This document shows, piece after piece, positions 49,550 to 59,306 of a stretch of DNA of 64,000 bases (the stretch's first letter is position 1; every line of letters begins with the position of its first letter). The notes below the pieces were generated by a model, which was not told where the DNA came from, ran no database searches, and worked only from the letters and a program-made list of their open reading frames with translations. Source of the stretch: Paenibacillus barengoltzii NBRC 101215 (GTDB taxonomy: Bacteria > Bacillota > Bacilli > Paenibacillales > Paenibacillaceae); the NCBI RefSeq assembly GCF_004000745.1, contig NZ_BILV01000011.1:58288-122287 (forward strand). Direction: 5' to 3'. The translations under genes and the position numbers were made by a program.

Positions 49550-51868
49550 TCAAACTTTATCCACTTCCGTTTCCGCCTGTATTCCTCTTCTAAATTTGCT
49601 GCGAACCTGCTCTGCTGCCGCCGTCATTTGCTTCAAAGCTGCGACTGTCTCCTGTTGTCCCCTCGTTTTCAAACCGCAATCAGGGTTGACCCAGAACAAT
49701 TCCGGATCTAACACTTGAATCGCTCGCTCGATCAATCGTATCATCTCCTCCGCGGACGGGACGCGCGGACTGTGAATGTCGTAAACCCCTAACCCGATTC
49801 CAAGTGGATACGTATGCTTCTCAAAACTGTGGATCAGCTCGCCGTGGCTCCGTGAAGTTTCGATCGAGATAACATCCGCATCCAGCGCACGGATCTCTTC
49901 CAAGATATCGTCAAATTCGCAGTAGCACATATGCGTATGAATTTGGGTCGTATCCCGTACCGATGAAGTCGTCACCCGGAACGCCTTCACTGCCCAGTTC
50001 AAATAGTTCGACCAGTCCTTCTGCTTCAGCGGCAGTCCTTCGCGCAGCGCAGGCTCGTCCACCTGGATCATTTCAATTCCCGCTTCCTCCAACACTTCGA
50101 CTTCCTTTCGCAAGGCCAATGCAATTTGATAAGCCACCTGCTCCCGGGACAGGTCACTGCGAACAAAGGACCAGTTCAAGATCGTGATCGGACCTGTTAA
50201 CATGCCTTTCACCGGTTTGTTCGTCAGGCTTTGGGCGTAGGCCGTTTCCTTCACGGTCATTGGCCCAGCAAATTCGACGTCTCCATAAATGATCGGAGGC
50301 TTCACGCAGCGCGTTCCATAGGACTGGACCCAGCCTCCTTGCGTAAACGCAAATCCTGGGAGCTTCTCGCCAAAAAACTCCACCATATCGGTCCGCTCAA
50401 ACTCACCGTGCACCAATACGTCGAGCCCGATCTCCTCTTGAAACTCCACCCATCTGCGGATCTCCGCTTGGATGAACGCTTCGTACTTCTCCGCGCTCCA
50501 CTCACCTTTACGCCACTTCTGCCTTGCAGCCCGCACCTCGGCGGTTTGCGGGAAACTGCCAATCGTTGTAGTCGGCAGGAACGGCAGCTGCCACTTCGCC
50601 TGCTGCTTCCGCCGCCGTTCGGCGAAATCGCTGGCGCGCTCAGCCGGAGCAGCTGCGGCCTGCGCTGCTTCTTCCCGTACGAATGGAAGGTTGCGGGCTG
50701 GATCTGCAGCAAGCGCAGCCAAAGCCCGGCGATTCTCGGTGAACTGCACCGGCTCCGCTCCTTCTCCGTGGGCCGCCTTGCATAAGCTCACCAACTCCTC
50801 CAGCTTCTGCTCGGCAAAGGCCAGCGCATCGTGCAATACCGGATGCAGCCGCTCCTCCCTTGTTACAGATACCGGGACATGTAGCAAGCTGCAAGAAGGC
50901 TGCACGATGACCTCCGACGCTCCGGCCTGAAGCGAAATCACCTTCAGCAGGTTTAGTGCCTCATCTAAATCCGTACGCCAAATATTCCGCCCGTCAATCA
51001 GTCCCGCACCCAGCGTCTTGTCAGCAGGGAAGCCGGAACGCCGGAGTGATTCGAGGTTACCTTCCCGGCCATGAACGAAATCCAATCCCAAACCGTGCAC
51101 CGGCAGTTCAATCAGTTCATCATACCGTTCGACCGCATCAAAATAGGTTTGGAGCATCAGTCGCAATCCCGGAACCTCCTGCGTAATCGTCTTGTAGATC
51201 AAGCGAAGCTGTAGTACGTCCTCCTCACTTAAAGAGACAACAACAGCCGGTTCATCGATTTGCACCCAATCTGCACCCGCTGCCTCCAGTTCGCGCAACA
51301 CCTGTACGTACAGAGGCAGCAGCTTTTGGGTCCAAGTTTCAGCCTCCCCCGCGGTTTCCCCTTTGGATAACTTCAGCAACGTAAACAGTCCGAGCAGAAC
51401 AGGCCTTCCGTTGATCCCGAGCTCCTGTTTCGCCTCCAGATAGGCTTGCAGCGGCCGATTGACAGTCAACTTGGGATCACGGTTCCCCAGCTCAGGTACG
51501 ATATAATGGTAGTTCGTATTAAACCATTTGGTCATCTCGCTGGCGGTTGCTTCGTCATTGCCTCTTGCGATCGCGTAATACAGATCAAGCGAGATTTGTT
51601 CCCCGTTCCAAGCGAAGCGCTCCGGTACAAGCCCAAACATCGTCGCCGTATCCAGAACGTGATCATAATACGTAAAATCACCAACCGGTATGATATCAAG
51701 CCCCCGATCCCGCTGCACACGCAGGTTGTTCAAGCGAATCTCTTTTAATCGAGCATGAAGCTCCGGCTCTGTGATTTTCCCTGACCAATATGCCTCGATT
51801 TGCTTCTTCCAATCCCGTTGTCCACCGATTCTGGGATACCCCAGATTACCACTCAAAAAGTTCCCCAT
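49550..51868 (-). CDS. metE: Cobalamin-independent methionine synthase
   Basis: 772 residues, full length. The N-terminal barrel opens GNLGYPRIGGQRDWKKQIEA; the catalytic C-terminal barrel has LPTTTIGSFPQTAEVRAAR, the zinc ligands in THMCYCEFDDI and NPDCGLKTRGQQE, and the folate/homocysteine residues in IQVDEPALREGLP. It methylates homocysteine from methyltetrahydrofolate without B12. ATG 51868 has GGGAGGAA eight bases ahead; ATG 51874 is too close to it. A cobalamin riboswitch and terminator lie upstream, so expression falls when B12 is plentiful. Confidence 0.95.
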   Translation of the reverse strand: MGNFLSGNLGYPRIGGQRDWKKQIEAYWSGKITEPELHARLKEIRLNNLRVQRDRGLDIIPVGDFTYYDHVLDTATMFGLVPERFAWNGEQISLDLYYAIARGNDEATASEMTKWFNTNYHYIVPELGNRDPKLTVNRPLQAYLEAKQELGINGRPVLLGLFTLLKLSKGETAGEAETWTQKLLPLYVQVLRELEAAGADWVQIDEPAVVVSLSEEDVLQLRLIYKTITQEVPGLRLMLQTYFDAVERYDELIELPVHGLGLDFVHGREGNLESLRRSGFPADKTLGAGLIDGRNIWRTDLDEALNLLKVISLQAGASEVIVQPSCSLLHVPVSVTREERLHPVLHDALAFAEQKLEELVSLCKAAHGEGAEPVQFTENRRALAALAADPARNLPFVREEAAQAAAAPAERASDFAERRRKQQAKWQLPFLPTTTIGSFPQTAEVRAARQKWRKGEWSAEKYEAFIQAEIRRWVEFQEEIGLDVLVHGEFERTDMVEFFGEKLPGFAFTQGGWVQSYGTRCVKPPIIYGDVEFAGPMTVKETAYAQSLTNKPVKGMLTGPITILNWSFVRSDLSREQVAYQIALALRKEVEVLEEAGIEMIQVDEPALREGLPLKQKDWSNYLNWAVKAFRVTTSSVRDTTQIHTHMCYCEFDDILEEIRALDADVISIETSRSHGELIHSFEKHTYPLGIGLGVYDIHSPRVPSAEEMIRLIERAIQVLDPELFWVNPDCGLKTRGQQETVAALKQMTAAAEQVRSKFRRGIQAETEVDKV

Positions 51869-51918
51869 GTTCATTTCCTCCCATTGGTTTGATCAATCAT
51901 ACTAAGTCCGTAAAAAAC

Positions 51919-51957
51919 ACAAAAAAGGTCCTCGATAGCATGGCTAAAGAGGACCTT
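51919..51957 (-). terminator. Riboswitch-controlled terminator before metE
   Basis: On the minus strand AAGGTCCTC (51949-51957) pairs with GAGGACCTT (51925-51933), followed by six T, between the B12 aptamer and metE. Confidence 0.9.
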
Positions 51958-52021
51958 CGATCCGTTGTTCGATGGCTTGCAACTTTAACACCTCCCTATC
52001 TCCCGTAGGTACTGCAGTGCT

Positions 52022-52202
52022 GTTGAAATAGGCAGGTCTCCTGGCTCCGGGATCTTCGCCGGATGCAGCCTTCCCAGTGATTGTCACCAGTGGCATCTCA
52101 TACATCCGACTCCTCCGTTACAGTGGCGGGACCGCGCCGGTATTGCACCGGACTTCCCTTTTAAGCTTCAGCCATGCTCGGCCGAAACACCTATTTCCGC
52201 TA
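52022..52202 (-). ncRNA. Cobalamin riboswitch
   Basis: On the minus strand the standard blocks appear in order: GGGAAGTCCGGTGCAATACC, GCGGTCCCGCCACTGTAA, GCCACTGG followed by CACTGGGAAGGC, and finally CCGGAGCCAGGAGACCTGCC (B12 box region). It precedes a terminator and metE. Binding of B12 should favour termination. Confidence 0.95.
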
Positions 52203-52225
52203 TATTCGGTTGGAATATACCTTAC

Positions 52226-52254
52226 ATCTTACTTCATCTGTCTTGTGAATACAA
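52226..52254 (-). promoter_or_regulatory. SigA-type promoter of the B12 riboswitch/metE transcript
   Basis: On the minus strand TTGTAT (52249-52254), a 17-base spacer and TAAGAT (52226-52231). Confidence 0.6.
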
Positions 52255-52328
52255 TACCAAACAGATCGGAATTTACTTATTTGTGTAGCAGGATGGAGCA
52301 CAAACGACAACATTTTCGACAACATTCA

Positions 52329-52371
52329 TGTGATACATATCACAATCCACCCTCTAGACCCGTCGTACGAT
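52329..52371 (+). promoter_or_regulatory. Fnr box and -10 element of the nirK promoter
   Basis: TGTGATACATATCACA (52329-52344) matches the Bacillus Fnr consensus TGTGA-N6-TCACA exactly. The -10 TACGAT (52366-52371) puts the start near 52378, so the box is centred at -41.5, the class II activation position. Confidence 0.8.
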
Positions 52372-52428
52372 GAAAGTACATCAAGGAGCTATTTCCTTCA
52401 CCATTATAGATAGAAAGAGGAATGACCG

Positions 52429-53427
52429 ATGAAATCGCGGAACATCCCAAAGCTTCTGTTGATTAGCTTATGCTGTCTGATCATGATTGCCGCAGCATGG
52501 TTTGCGTTCCCGTCGGAGCCCCCTCAGGTCAGTGCCCCTCCCCTGCAAGCGGAAGAGCTGCATCTCCATCCACCGCCCGTGGAGCCGATCATTAGACGGG
52601 AAGGCCATACCGTCCGCATTGAAATGACTGCGCAGCAGGCGGATATCGAGATCTCCGAAGGTGTCACTTATCCGGCTTGGACGTTTAACGGAACCGCCCC
52701 TGGTCCGGTGTTGCGGGTAAAGCAAGGCGATCAGCTGGAGTTTACCTTAAAAAACTTAGATCCCGACATGCCGCACTCCATGGATTTCCATGCGGTCCAT
52801 GCCGCTCCAAACAAGAAGTTCATTGACGTGATGCCTAACGAGCACGGCACGTTTACTTATCCCGCCACCACGCCAGGCGTGTTCATGTATCATTGCGGAG
52901 TTAGTCCGGTGCTGCTGCATGTGGCTAATGGGATGTACGGGATGATCATCGTCGAACCGACAGACGGTTACCCAACGGACTCGGAAATCGATCGAGAATA
53001 TACGATTGTCCAAAGTGAATGGTATGCGGCCAATGATCTGGATGCGTTTCAACAAGGCGATCCGGAGGTTGTGGTATTCAATGGCGATGACTTTACGTTA
53101 AAAGACCATCCGTTCCTCGCCAAAGTTGGCGACCAGGTCCGCTTGTACGTCATCAATGCAGGGCCAAATCACGTTTCTTCGTTCCATGTGGTCGGGACGA
53201 CCTTTGATCGCGTTTATCTGGACGGGAATCCAAACAACCAGCTGTACGGAATGCAGACCGTATTGCTTCCAGCCGGCGGCGGCGCAGTCGTTGAATTTAC
53301 CGTTACAGAGGAAGGGGATTATCCAATCCTTACCCATCAACTGAGGGACGCCAACCTCGGCGCTACGGCGATCTTGCGCGTAACCCAGGACGGAACGGAT
53401 CATGGAGCACCGGTGATGAGCCATTAA
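52429..53427 (+). CDS. nirK: Copper-containing nitrite reductase
   Basis: 332 residues: an N-terminal membrane anchor or signal (~10-27), then two cupredoxin domains. Type 1 copper ligands: H116, C156, H164, M169. Type 2 ligands: H121, H155, H303. The catalytic Asp (D119, PHSMDFH) and His (H253, VSSFHVVG) are both present. The eight-residue step from C156 to H164 fits the short loop of Gram-positive NirK. It reduces nitrite to nitric oxide on the outer membrane face. First gene of a cluster under an Fnr box. Confidence 0.93.
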   Translation: MKSRNIPKLLLISLCCLIMIAAAWFAFPSEPPQVSAPPLQAEELHLHPPPVEPIIRREGHTVRIEMTAQQADIEISEGVTYPAWTFNGTAPGPVLRVKQGDQLEFTLKNLDPDMPHSMDFHAVHAAPNKKFIDVMPNEHGTFTYPATTPGVFMYHCGVSPVLLHVANGMYGMIIVEPTDGYPTDSEIDREYTIVQSEWYAANDLDAFQQGDPEVVVFNGDDFTLKDHPFLAKVGDQVRLYVINAGPNHVSSFHVVGTTFDRVYLDGNPNNQLYGMQTVLLPAGGGAVVEFTVTEEGDYPILTHQLRDANLGATAILRVTQDGTDHGAPVMSH

Positions 53428-53470
53428 GGACTAGCCTATTCATGTAAATTCATAAACGAGGTGACGTTGG

Positions 53471-54025
53471 ATGAATCGACAAGATGCCAAAATCATAGAG
53501 CTCGACGTCCGAGAGCAACTACGCAACAAGCTGGAGCCGTTCCAGCTCATCATGGACACCGTTAAGAAGCTAGAGAAAGATGATCTCTTCGTGCTACACG
53601 CTCCGTTCAAACCGACTCCTCTGCTCAAGCTATTGAAAATGAAAGGGCTCGTGGGCAAATCCGTGATGCAGGACAAAGAGCATTGGGTTACCACATTTGT
53701 TCATAAGAAAAACAAAGCATGGCTCGAAGAAGAAAACGAATCGATTGAAGCAACAGCAGATGCTGCTCCGATATCAACGGCGGTTTCCAGCGAAAATACC
53801 GCGAGTCCCAACATCATCACGCTGGACAACCGCGGTCTGGAACCACCGCAACCGATGGTCCGGACGCTGGCGGCACTGGATCGCTGTAAGTCAGGGGATG
53901 AGGTGCATATTCACAACGACCGAGTACCCGTATTTCTAATCGAAGAGTTAAACAGCTTGGGCTGCACCTATACGGTGGAAGAACAACCGGATGGAACCGC
54001 CAAAGTCCAGATCCGCAAACCTTAA
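53471..54025 (+). CDS. Tandem DUF2249 protein
   Basis: 184 residues with two DUF2249 domains. The first (~7-80) reads ELDVREQLRNKLEPFQLIMD with LFVLHAPFKPTPLLKLLKMK. The second (~115-184) reads LDNRGLEPPQPMVRTLAALD, then GDEVHIHNDRVPVFLIEELN. A Glu/Ala/Ser linker joins them. DUF2249 proteins commonly accompany nitrite/nitric-oxide reduction genes; a role in metal or haem-centre maturation or nitrosative stress is suggested but unproved. It lies between nirK and the membrane protein. Confidence 0.85.
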   Translation: MNRQDAKIIELDVREQLRNKLEPFQLIMDTVKKLEKDDLFVLHAPFKPTPLLKLLKMKGLVGKSVMQDKEHWVTTFVHKKNKAWLEEENESIEATADAAPISTAVSSENTASPNIITLDNRGLEPPQPMVRTLAALDRCKSGDEVHIHNDRVPVFLIEELNSLGCTYTVEEQPDGTAKVQIRKP

Positions 54026-54038
54026 GGAGGTGAACCTG

Positions 54039-55280
54039 ATGCAAGCCATGTCCCGCCTGCCTTTTCTCTTTATCGTCACCGGAATCTTCGGATTCGTCCT
54101 GTTTCACGCCACCTCCCTGATGTCGCTCACGGGCTGGATCGGCGATGATATCCGCGGCCCGGCTGGCTGGTTCCAGGTCCACCTGTTTGTACTGGGCTGG
54201 GCAACCATGCTGGCAATGGGTGCCGTCTACCAGCTGATCAACGTTATTTTGCAGTCAAATATTTACAGTGAACGTCTCGGGTATGTGCATTTTGCGCTGT
54301 TTACCATTGGGCTGTTTGGTCTGCTGTTTGGTTTCATTCAAGGCGATACGTATTGGATTGGCGGCTTTGCGACAATTGCATTCTCAGGAGTTGTCTTGTT
54401 CGTCTGGAACCTGACCGCTACGTTGCTGCGGGCCAGAACGTGGAACGCAATCACCATGAGCACCGCCTGCGCGATATTTTACCTGCTGCTCACGGGGTTA
54501 TCCGGGATGGCGATGGGGATCAATTTTGCGACCGGTCTATACAACGATTTGCACGAAAACCTATTTGGCACGCATATTTGGCTAGGAACATTAGGCTGGT
54601 TTGGACTGTTGATCACCGGGTTCAGTTATAAGCTGCTGCCGATGTTTTACTTGTCCCATGACTATCCAACTCGTCTGGAATTCGTCGTTTGGGGCGTATG
54701 GAACGCAGGAGTTCTGCTGGGCGCGGCTTCCTTTCTGTTTGGTTTACCGACAGGCTTCAAAATCGCTGCACTGCTCCTGATCGTCGTTGCCGTCCTTTGT
54801 TATAACGTTCATCTGCTGCAAATCCGTAATAAACGGCATAAGCGCAGCCCGGGGGCAGGCATTGAGTGGACGGTGACCGGGAGCCAAATCTTTGCCGCCT
54901 TTGCGGTCATGTTTGCGGTACGGGCGCTGCTGTCACCGGGGCAACTGCTGGAAACCCAAACCGTTCTTACCGCTGGCTTTGTTTACTTAAGCTGCTGGGT
55001 CTCGTTTACGGTGCTTGGCTACCTGTCCAAAATTGTACCGTTCCTATGGTGGACCTACAAATACGGCAAACAAGCCGGACGCCCGGGAACCCCGGTGCTG
55101 GCCGACCTGTTGAACGAACGGAAAGTGAATCTTGGGTTGACCTTGATGCTTTGCGCGAATTTGACCGTCCTTATTGGCATCGTGACCGGCTCCTCGATCG
55201 GGATTGCCGTTGGAGGCGCCGTATTATCTATCGTTTCGGTGGCTTACATCGCTATAATCGCGATGGTGTTTGCTCATTAA
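54039..55280 (+). CDS. Haem-copper-oxidase subunit I-like / NnrS-like membrane protein
   Basis: 413 residues with 12 membrane helices. Histidines lie in helices in the manner of the oxidase subunit I fold (GWFQVHLFVLGWATMLAMGA, NLFGTHIWLGTLGWFGLL) and the terminal part has LGYLSKIVPFLWWTYKYG. Homologues occur next to nirK in Firmicutes. It may handle nitric oxide or copper/haem. Start ATG 54039 has AAGGAGG eight bases ahead; the longer frame to 53991 is inside the DUF2249 gene. Not a full NO reductase: too short. Confidence 0.78.
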   Translation: MQAMSRLPFLFIVTGIFGFVLFHATSLMSLTGWIGDDIRGPAGWFQVHLFVLGWATMLAMGAVYQLINVILQSNIYSERLGYVHFALFTIGLFGLLFGFIQGDTYWIGGFATIAFSGVVLFVWNLTATLLRARTWNAITMSTACAIFYLLLTGLSGMAMGINFATGLYNDLHENLFGTHIWLGTLGWFGLLITGFSYKLLPMFYLSHDYPTRLEFVVWGVWNAGVLLGAASFLFGLPTGFKIAALLLIVVAVLCYNVHLLQIRNKRHKRSPGAGIEWTVTGSQIFAAFAVMFAVRALLSPGQLLETQTVLTAGFVYLSCWVSFTVLGYLSKIVPFLWWTYKYGKQAGRPGTPVLADLLNERKVNLGLTLMLCANLTVLIGIVTGSSIGIAVGGAVLSIVSVAYIAIIAMVFAH

Positions 55281-55306
55281 CGACATTACAAATGGAGGGA
55301 GTCGCC

Positions 55307-55606
55307 ATGAATAAAATTGAACAAATCCGTGAATGCCTGCGTGAGGTTTATGATCCCGAGCTTGGGGTAAATATCGTGGATCTTGGGCTGGTATACGATA
55401 TTCGGGAAGAAGAGGATCAAGTTTACATTCAAATGACCTTAACGACACCTGGCTGTCCGATGCATGATACCATCGTGGGCGGCGTTCGATGGGTACTTCA
55501 TGATCAACTTGGCATCCAAAACCCCGTCATCGACATCGTCTGGGAGCCGCGCTGGTCGCCGGAGCATATGTCGGAGACAGCCAAGGAACAGTTAGGGTAT
55601 TTTTGA
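55307..55606 (+). CDS. DUF59 / MIP18-family iron-sulfur assembly factor
   Basis: 99 residues: VYDPELGVNIVDLGLVYDIR near 15-34 and TLTTPGCPMHDTIVGGVRW near 48-66 with the conserved Cys. Related to SufT/PaaD proteins, which help load Fe-S clusters. It ends the nirK cluster, 26 bases after the membrane protein; ATG 55307 follows a GGAGGG. A longer frame covering the previous gene's end is a shadow. Confidence 0.87.
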   Translation: MNKIEQIRECLREVYDPELGVNIVDLGLVYDIREEEDQVYIQMTLTTPGCPMHDTIVGGVRWVLHDQLGIQNPVIDIVWEPRWSPEHMSETAKEQLGYF

Positions 55607-55617
55607 GGTAATTATCA

Positions 55618-55668
55618 AAACAAGCTGACGGCTTCATCTATGGGGGATGAGCCGTCAGCTTGTTATTT
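55618..55668. terminator. Bidirectional terminator between nirK cluster and CuA lipoprotein
   Basis: A long stem, ACAAGCTGACGGCT-TCATC pairing with GATGAGCCGTCAGCTTGT, with T or A runs on both sides. Confidence 0.88.
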
Positions 55669-56049
55669 TACGATCAGGACGCCTTTCATTTGCTTATGGT
55701 TCTTCCCACAGGAGATGTTGCAGGAGTACTCAAAGGTTCCGGCTTGGTCAGCCGTAAACGTAATCGTTTTGCCGCCGCGAACTTCTTTGTTGTATCCCTT
55801 GATTTTCAGCGAATGCATCCCTTGGGTATTTTCGAGCGTAATTTGCACCGTATCGCCCTTTTTGACCTTAATTTCTGTCAAGTCATATCCTGAAGAACTG
55901 GCATAAACAGTAAACGACTTCACCGGTCCTGCCGTTTCCGCTGCCGGTTCAGAACCGCCGATATAGCGCCCGGGGGCGTCAGCACATCCCGTTAGCAATA
56001 GCATCCCGGCCGCAATCAACCGGGCAACAGCACCCAAACGTTGGTTCAT
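55663..56049 (-). CDS. Cupredoxin lipoprotein with CuA-type copper site
   Basis: 128 residues. The lipoprotein signal ends at the lipobox LLTGC (C22). The cupredoxin fold follows, with H79 (QGMHSLKIKG) and C110-NIS-C114-GKN-H118-KQ-M121. That is C-x3-C-x3-H-x2-M, the binuclear CuA site of cytochrome oxidase subunit II and N2O reductase. It could shuttle electrons to NirK or carry copper. It is transcribed convergently with the nirK cluster from its own Fnr-type promoter, which argues for joint anaerobic use. Confidence 0.88.
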   Translation of the reverse strand: MNQRLGAVARLIAAGMLLLTGCADAPGRYIGGSEPAAETAGPVKSFTVYASSSGYDLTEIKVKKGDTVQITLENTQGMHSLKIKGYNKEVRGGKTITFTADQAGTFEYSCNISCGKNHKQMKGVLIVK

Positions 56050-56084
56050 CAGCCTTTCCCCCTCTTGAACTAAGAGCTATTCTC

Positions 56085-56127
56085 AGTTTAGAACGGGAAG
56101 GATTCATGCCTTGTGATTTCCATCACA
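56085..56127 (-). promoter_or_regulatory. Fnr box and -10 element of the CuA lipoprotein promoter
   Basis: TGTGATTTCCATCACA (56112-56127) matches TGTGA-N6-TCACA. On the minus strand the -10 TAAACT (56085-56090) places the start near 56078, so this box too is centred at -41.5. Confidence 0.78.
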
Positions 56128-56158
56128 ACTTCAAGCTTTGTCCCTGATGCTGTTGAAA

Positions 56159-56806
56159 TCAGCCCCGCGAGTCAATCCACCCTTGCTCCAGCGCATAACG
56201 CGTGAGTTGTACCCGATTTTCCAAATGCAGCTTTTGCAAGATGTTTTTGAGATGGTTTTTGACCGTCTGGTCGGAAATATGCAGTACCCCGGCAATCTCC
56301 CGATTGGTCATACCCTGCGCAACCCAGCCGAGGATCTCCCGTTCGCGGGCGGTTAACGGAGGTTGCTCGCTGTTTGATCGTTTGTTCACCGGAAACTCCT
56401 GCAAAATCCGCAATGCCAACTCACTGGATAATGGCGCTTCATCGCTGGCGATGGCCCTTAAATATTCCAACCAGGTTCCGGGCTCCAGATTTTTGAGCAG
56501 GTACCCCTGGGCGCCTTGCTTCAGCGCTTCAAACAGATGAGCAGCATCATCCGATACCGTAATGAGGACGATCTTCACATAAGGGTAGCGCAGCTTGATC
56601 TCGCGGGTGGTTTCCAAGCCATCCTTGCCCGGCATGCGAATATCCATCAAGATCAAATCCGGCATCCACCGCTCCGTCTGGGCGATGGCTTCGTCGCCAT
56701 TTTCCGCGTAAGCCACGATTTCAAATGAATCATCCTCGGCCAATATCTCCCCGATCGCTTCCCGCGCATGCGGATGATCATCCACGACCAACACGCGAAC
56801 CTTCAT
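56159..56806 (-). CDS. Response regulator, NarL/LuxR type
   Basis: 215 residues from ATG 56806 (MKVRVLVVDDHPHAREAIGE). Phosphorylation Asp in MPDLILMDIRMPGKDGLETT; C-terminal LuxR helix-turn-helix LTAREREILGWVAQGMTNREIAGVLHISDQTVKNHLKNILQKL (150-192). GGAGGAG is nine bases ahead of this ATG. It overlaps the kinase gene by 29 bases. Its position beside the nirK cluster suggests control of nitrate/nitrite or redox response, as NreC does in staphylococci. Confidence 0.9.
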   Translation of the reverse strand: MKVRVLVVDDHPHAREAIGEILAEDDSFEIVAYAENGDEAIAQTERWMPDLILMDIRMPGKDGLETTREIKLRYPYVKIVLITVSDDAAHLFEALKQGAQGYLLKNLEPGTWLEYLRAIASDEAPLSSELALRILQEFPVNKRSNSEQPPLTAREREILGWVAQGMTNREIAGVLHISDQTVKNHLKNILQKLHLENRVQLTRYALEQGWIDSRG

Positions 56807-57641
56807 CTGTACCATCTCCTCCCCGAATTTGAATCATCGTTTCTCCCGACCGGGACGCAACTGTCAGTTCCCAGCCCATCTCGTTCGTCCGCTCCCGCAT
56901 AATCTGCAGGCCGTAGCGGCCTGGTTTGACTGCAGCCTCTTCCGTGAAGCCGCGTCCGCGATCTGTAATCGTGACGGTGAAACTGTGCGCATCTCCAGAT
57001 GCCGAGATCTCGATGGCTTGTACGCCCGCATGCTTGGCTGCGTTAATGACCGCTTCCCGCAGGCAGGATACCAGCACCATCTTCGCCTTCGCCGGCCAAC
57101 CCGCTTCCTCCAATTGCCAGTCCAAATGCAACGTGAGTTGCTGTTCCACCGCAATCCGACGCACGATCGCCGACATGGAGGCTTCATCCCCTTCACCTTC
57201 CCGAGCGCCCGGAGGAATCCGCAGGTCGGAAATCGCCTCTCGTACATACCGGTTCACTTCATGAATTGATTTGCGCAGCCCGTTCCAATCATACGAACTG
57301 CCTGCCGCCTGTTGTTGCCGTTCGGCCCGGTCCACCTTGACGGAGAGCAGGAACAGAGATTGCGCGATTCCGTCGTGCAGCTCGCGAGCCAGCTGCTCCC
57401 GCTGCTCCAATCGGGCCTTCAGCGCCCGCTCCCGCTGTAATTCTTCCTGCATGCGTTCTAGGTTTGCGAACCAGCGATATTGCAAGGTAATACTCACCGC
57501 AAACAAAATAATCGGTGTCAGCACATTCCCAAGCTCCATCGACACAAAGGGCATGAGAAATTGGTGGCGTACCACCTCCCAGACCCCGACCACCAACGTT
57601 GGAATGATCAAGATCAACCATTTCGTAAATTTATAGGACAT
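56778..57641 (-). CDS. Sensor histidine kinase, HPK7 (NarX/LiaS-like) type
   Basis: 287 residues. Two membrane helices (~8-24 and ~36-52) with a minimal loop, a short coiled coil, the H-box EQLARELHDGIAQSLFLLSV near 91-110, and an ATPase domain with EAVINAAKHAGV and DRGRGFTEEAAVKPGRYGL. It pairs with the NarL-type regulator. It has no PAS or cysteine-rich Fe-S domain, so unlike NreB it does not directly sense oxygen by that means; the signal is open. Confidence 0.88.
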   Translation of the reverse strand: MSYKFTKWLILIIPTLVVGVWEVVRHQFLMPFVSMELGNVLTPIILFAVSITLQYRWFANLERMQEELQRERALKARLEQREQLARELHDGIAQSLFLLSVKVDRAERQQQAAGSSYDWNGLRKSIHEVNRYVREAISDLRIPPGAREGEGDEASMSAIVRRIAVEQQLTLHLDWQLEEAGWPAKAKMVLVSCLREAVINAAKHAGVQAIEISASGDAHSFTVTITDRGRGFTEEAAVKPGRYGLQIMRERTNEMGWELTVASRSGETMIQIRGGDGTDEGSRVGRG

Positions 57642-57653
57642 CGTCTAACTCCT

Positions 57654-57712
57654 TAAGTCGTTTTCGTTCGACTTAACTTTACCTAACCCGAGATCAGGCT
57701 GGCAAGCGTTAG
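57654..57712. promoter_or_regulatory. Palindrome and half-repeat upstream of the kinase gene
   Basis: TTAAGTCG (57654-57661) and CGACTTAA (57670-57677) form a perfect inverted pair 13-20 bases upstream of the kinase start. GCTGGCAAGCGTTAG (57698-57712) is identical to 15 bases of a Family A module at 631-645. Confidence 0.45.
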
Positions 57713-57747
57713 ACAAAAAAATTGAATCCTTTCGTGTGATAAAGCCG

Positions 57748-57790
57748 TAAAATAAAAAAGCAAGGCGGAACTGCCATTCCGCCCTGCTTT
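57748..57790 (-). terminator. Terminator of the PTS operon
   Basis: On the minus strand AGCAGGGCGGAA pairs with TTCCGCCTTGCT, followed by TTTTTTA. Confidence 0.9.
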
Positions 57791-57807
57791 GTGGTACGTG
57801 CGTTACC

Positions 57808-59274
<1,467 letters not shown>

Positions 59275-59306
59275 GCATTAACCATCCTTTCTTTACTTCT
59301 TGGATT

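Noticed and set aside
54866..55306. Upstream extension of the DUF59 protein frame
   Set aside because: It overlaps the membrane-protein gene in another frame; ATG 55307 has the ribosome site and starts the conserved domain.
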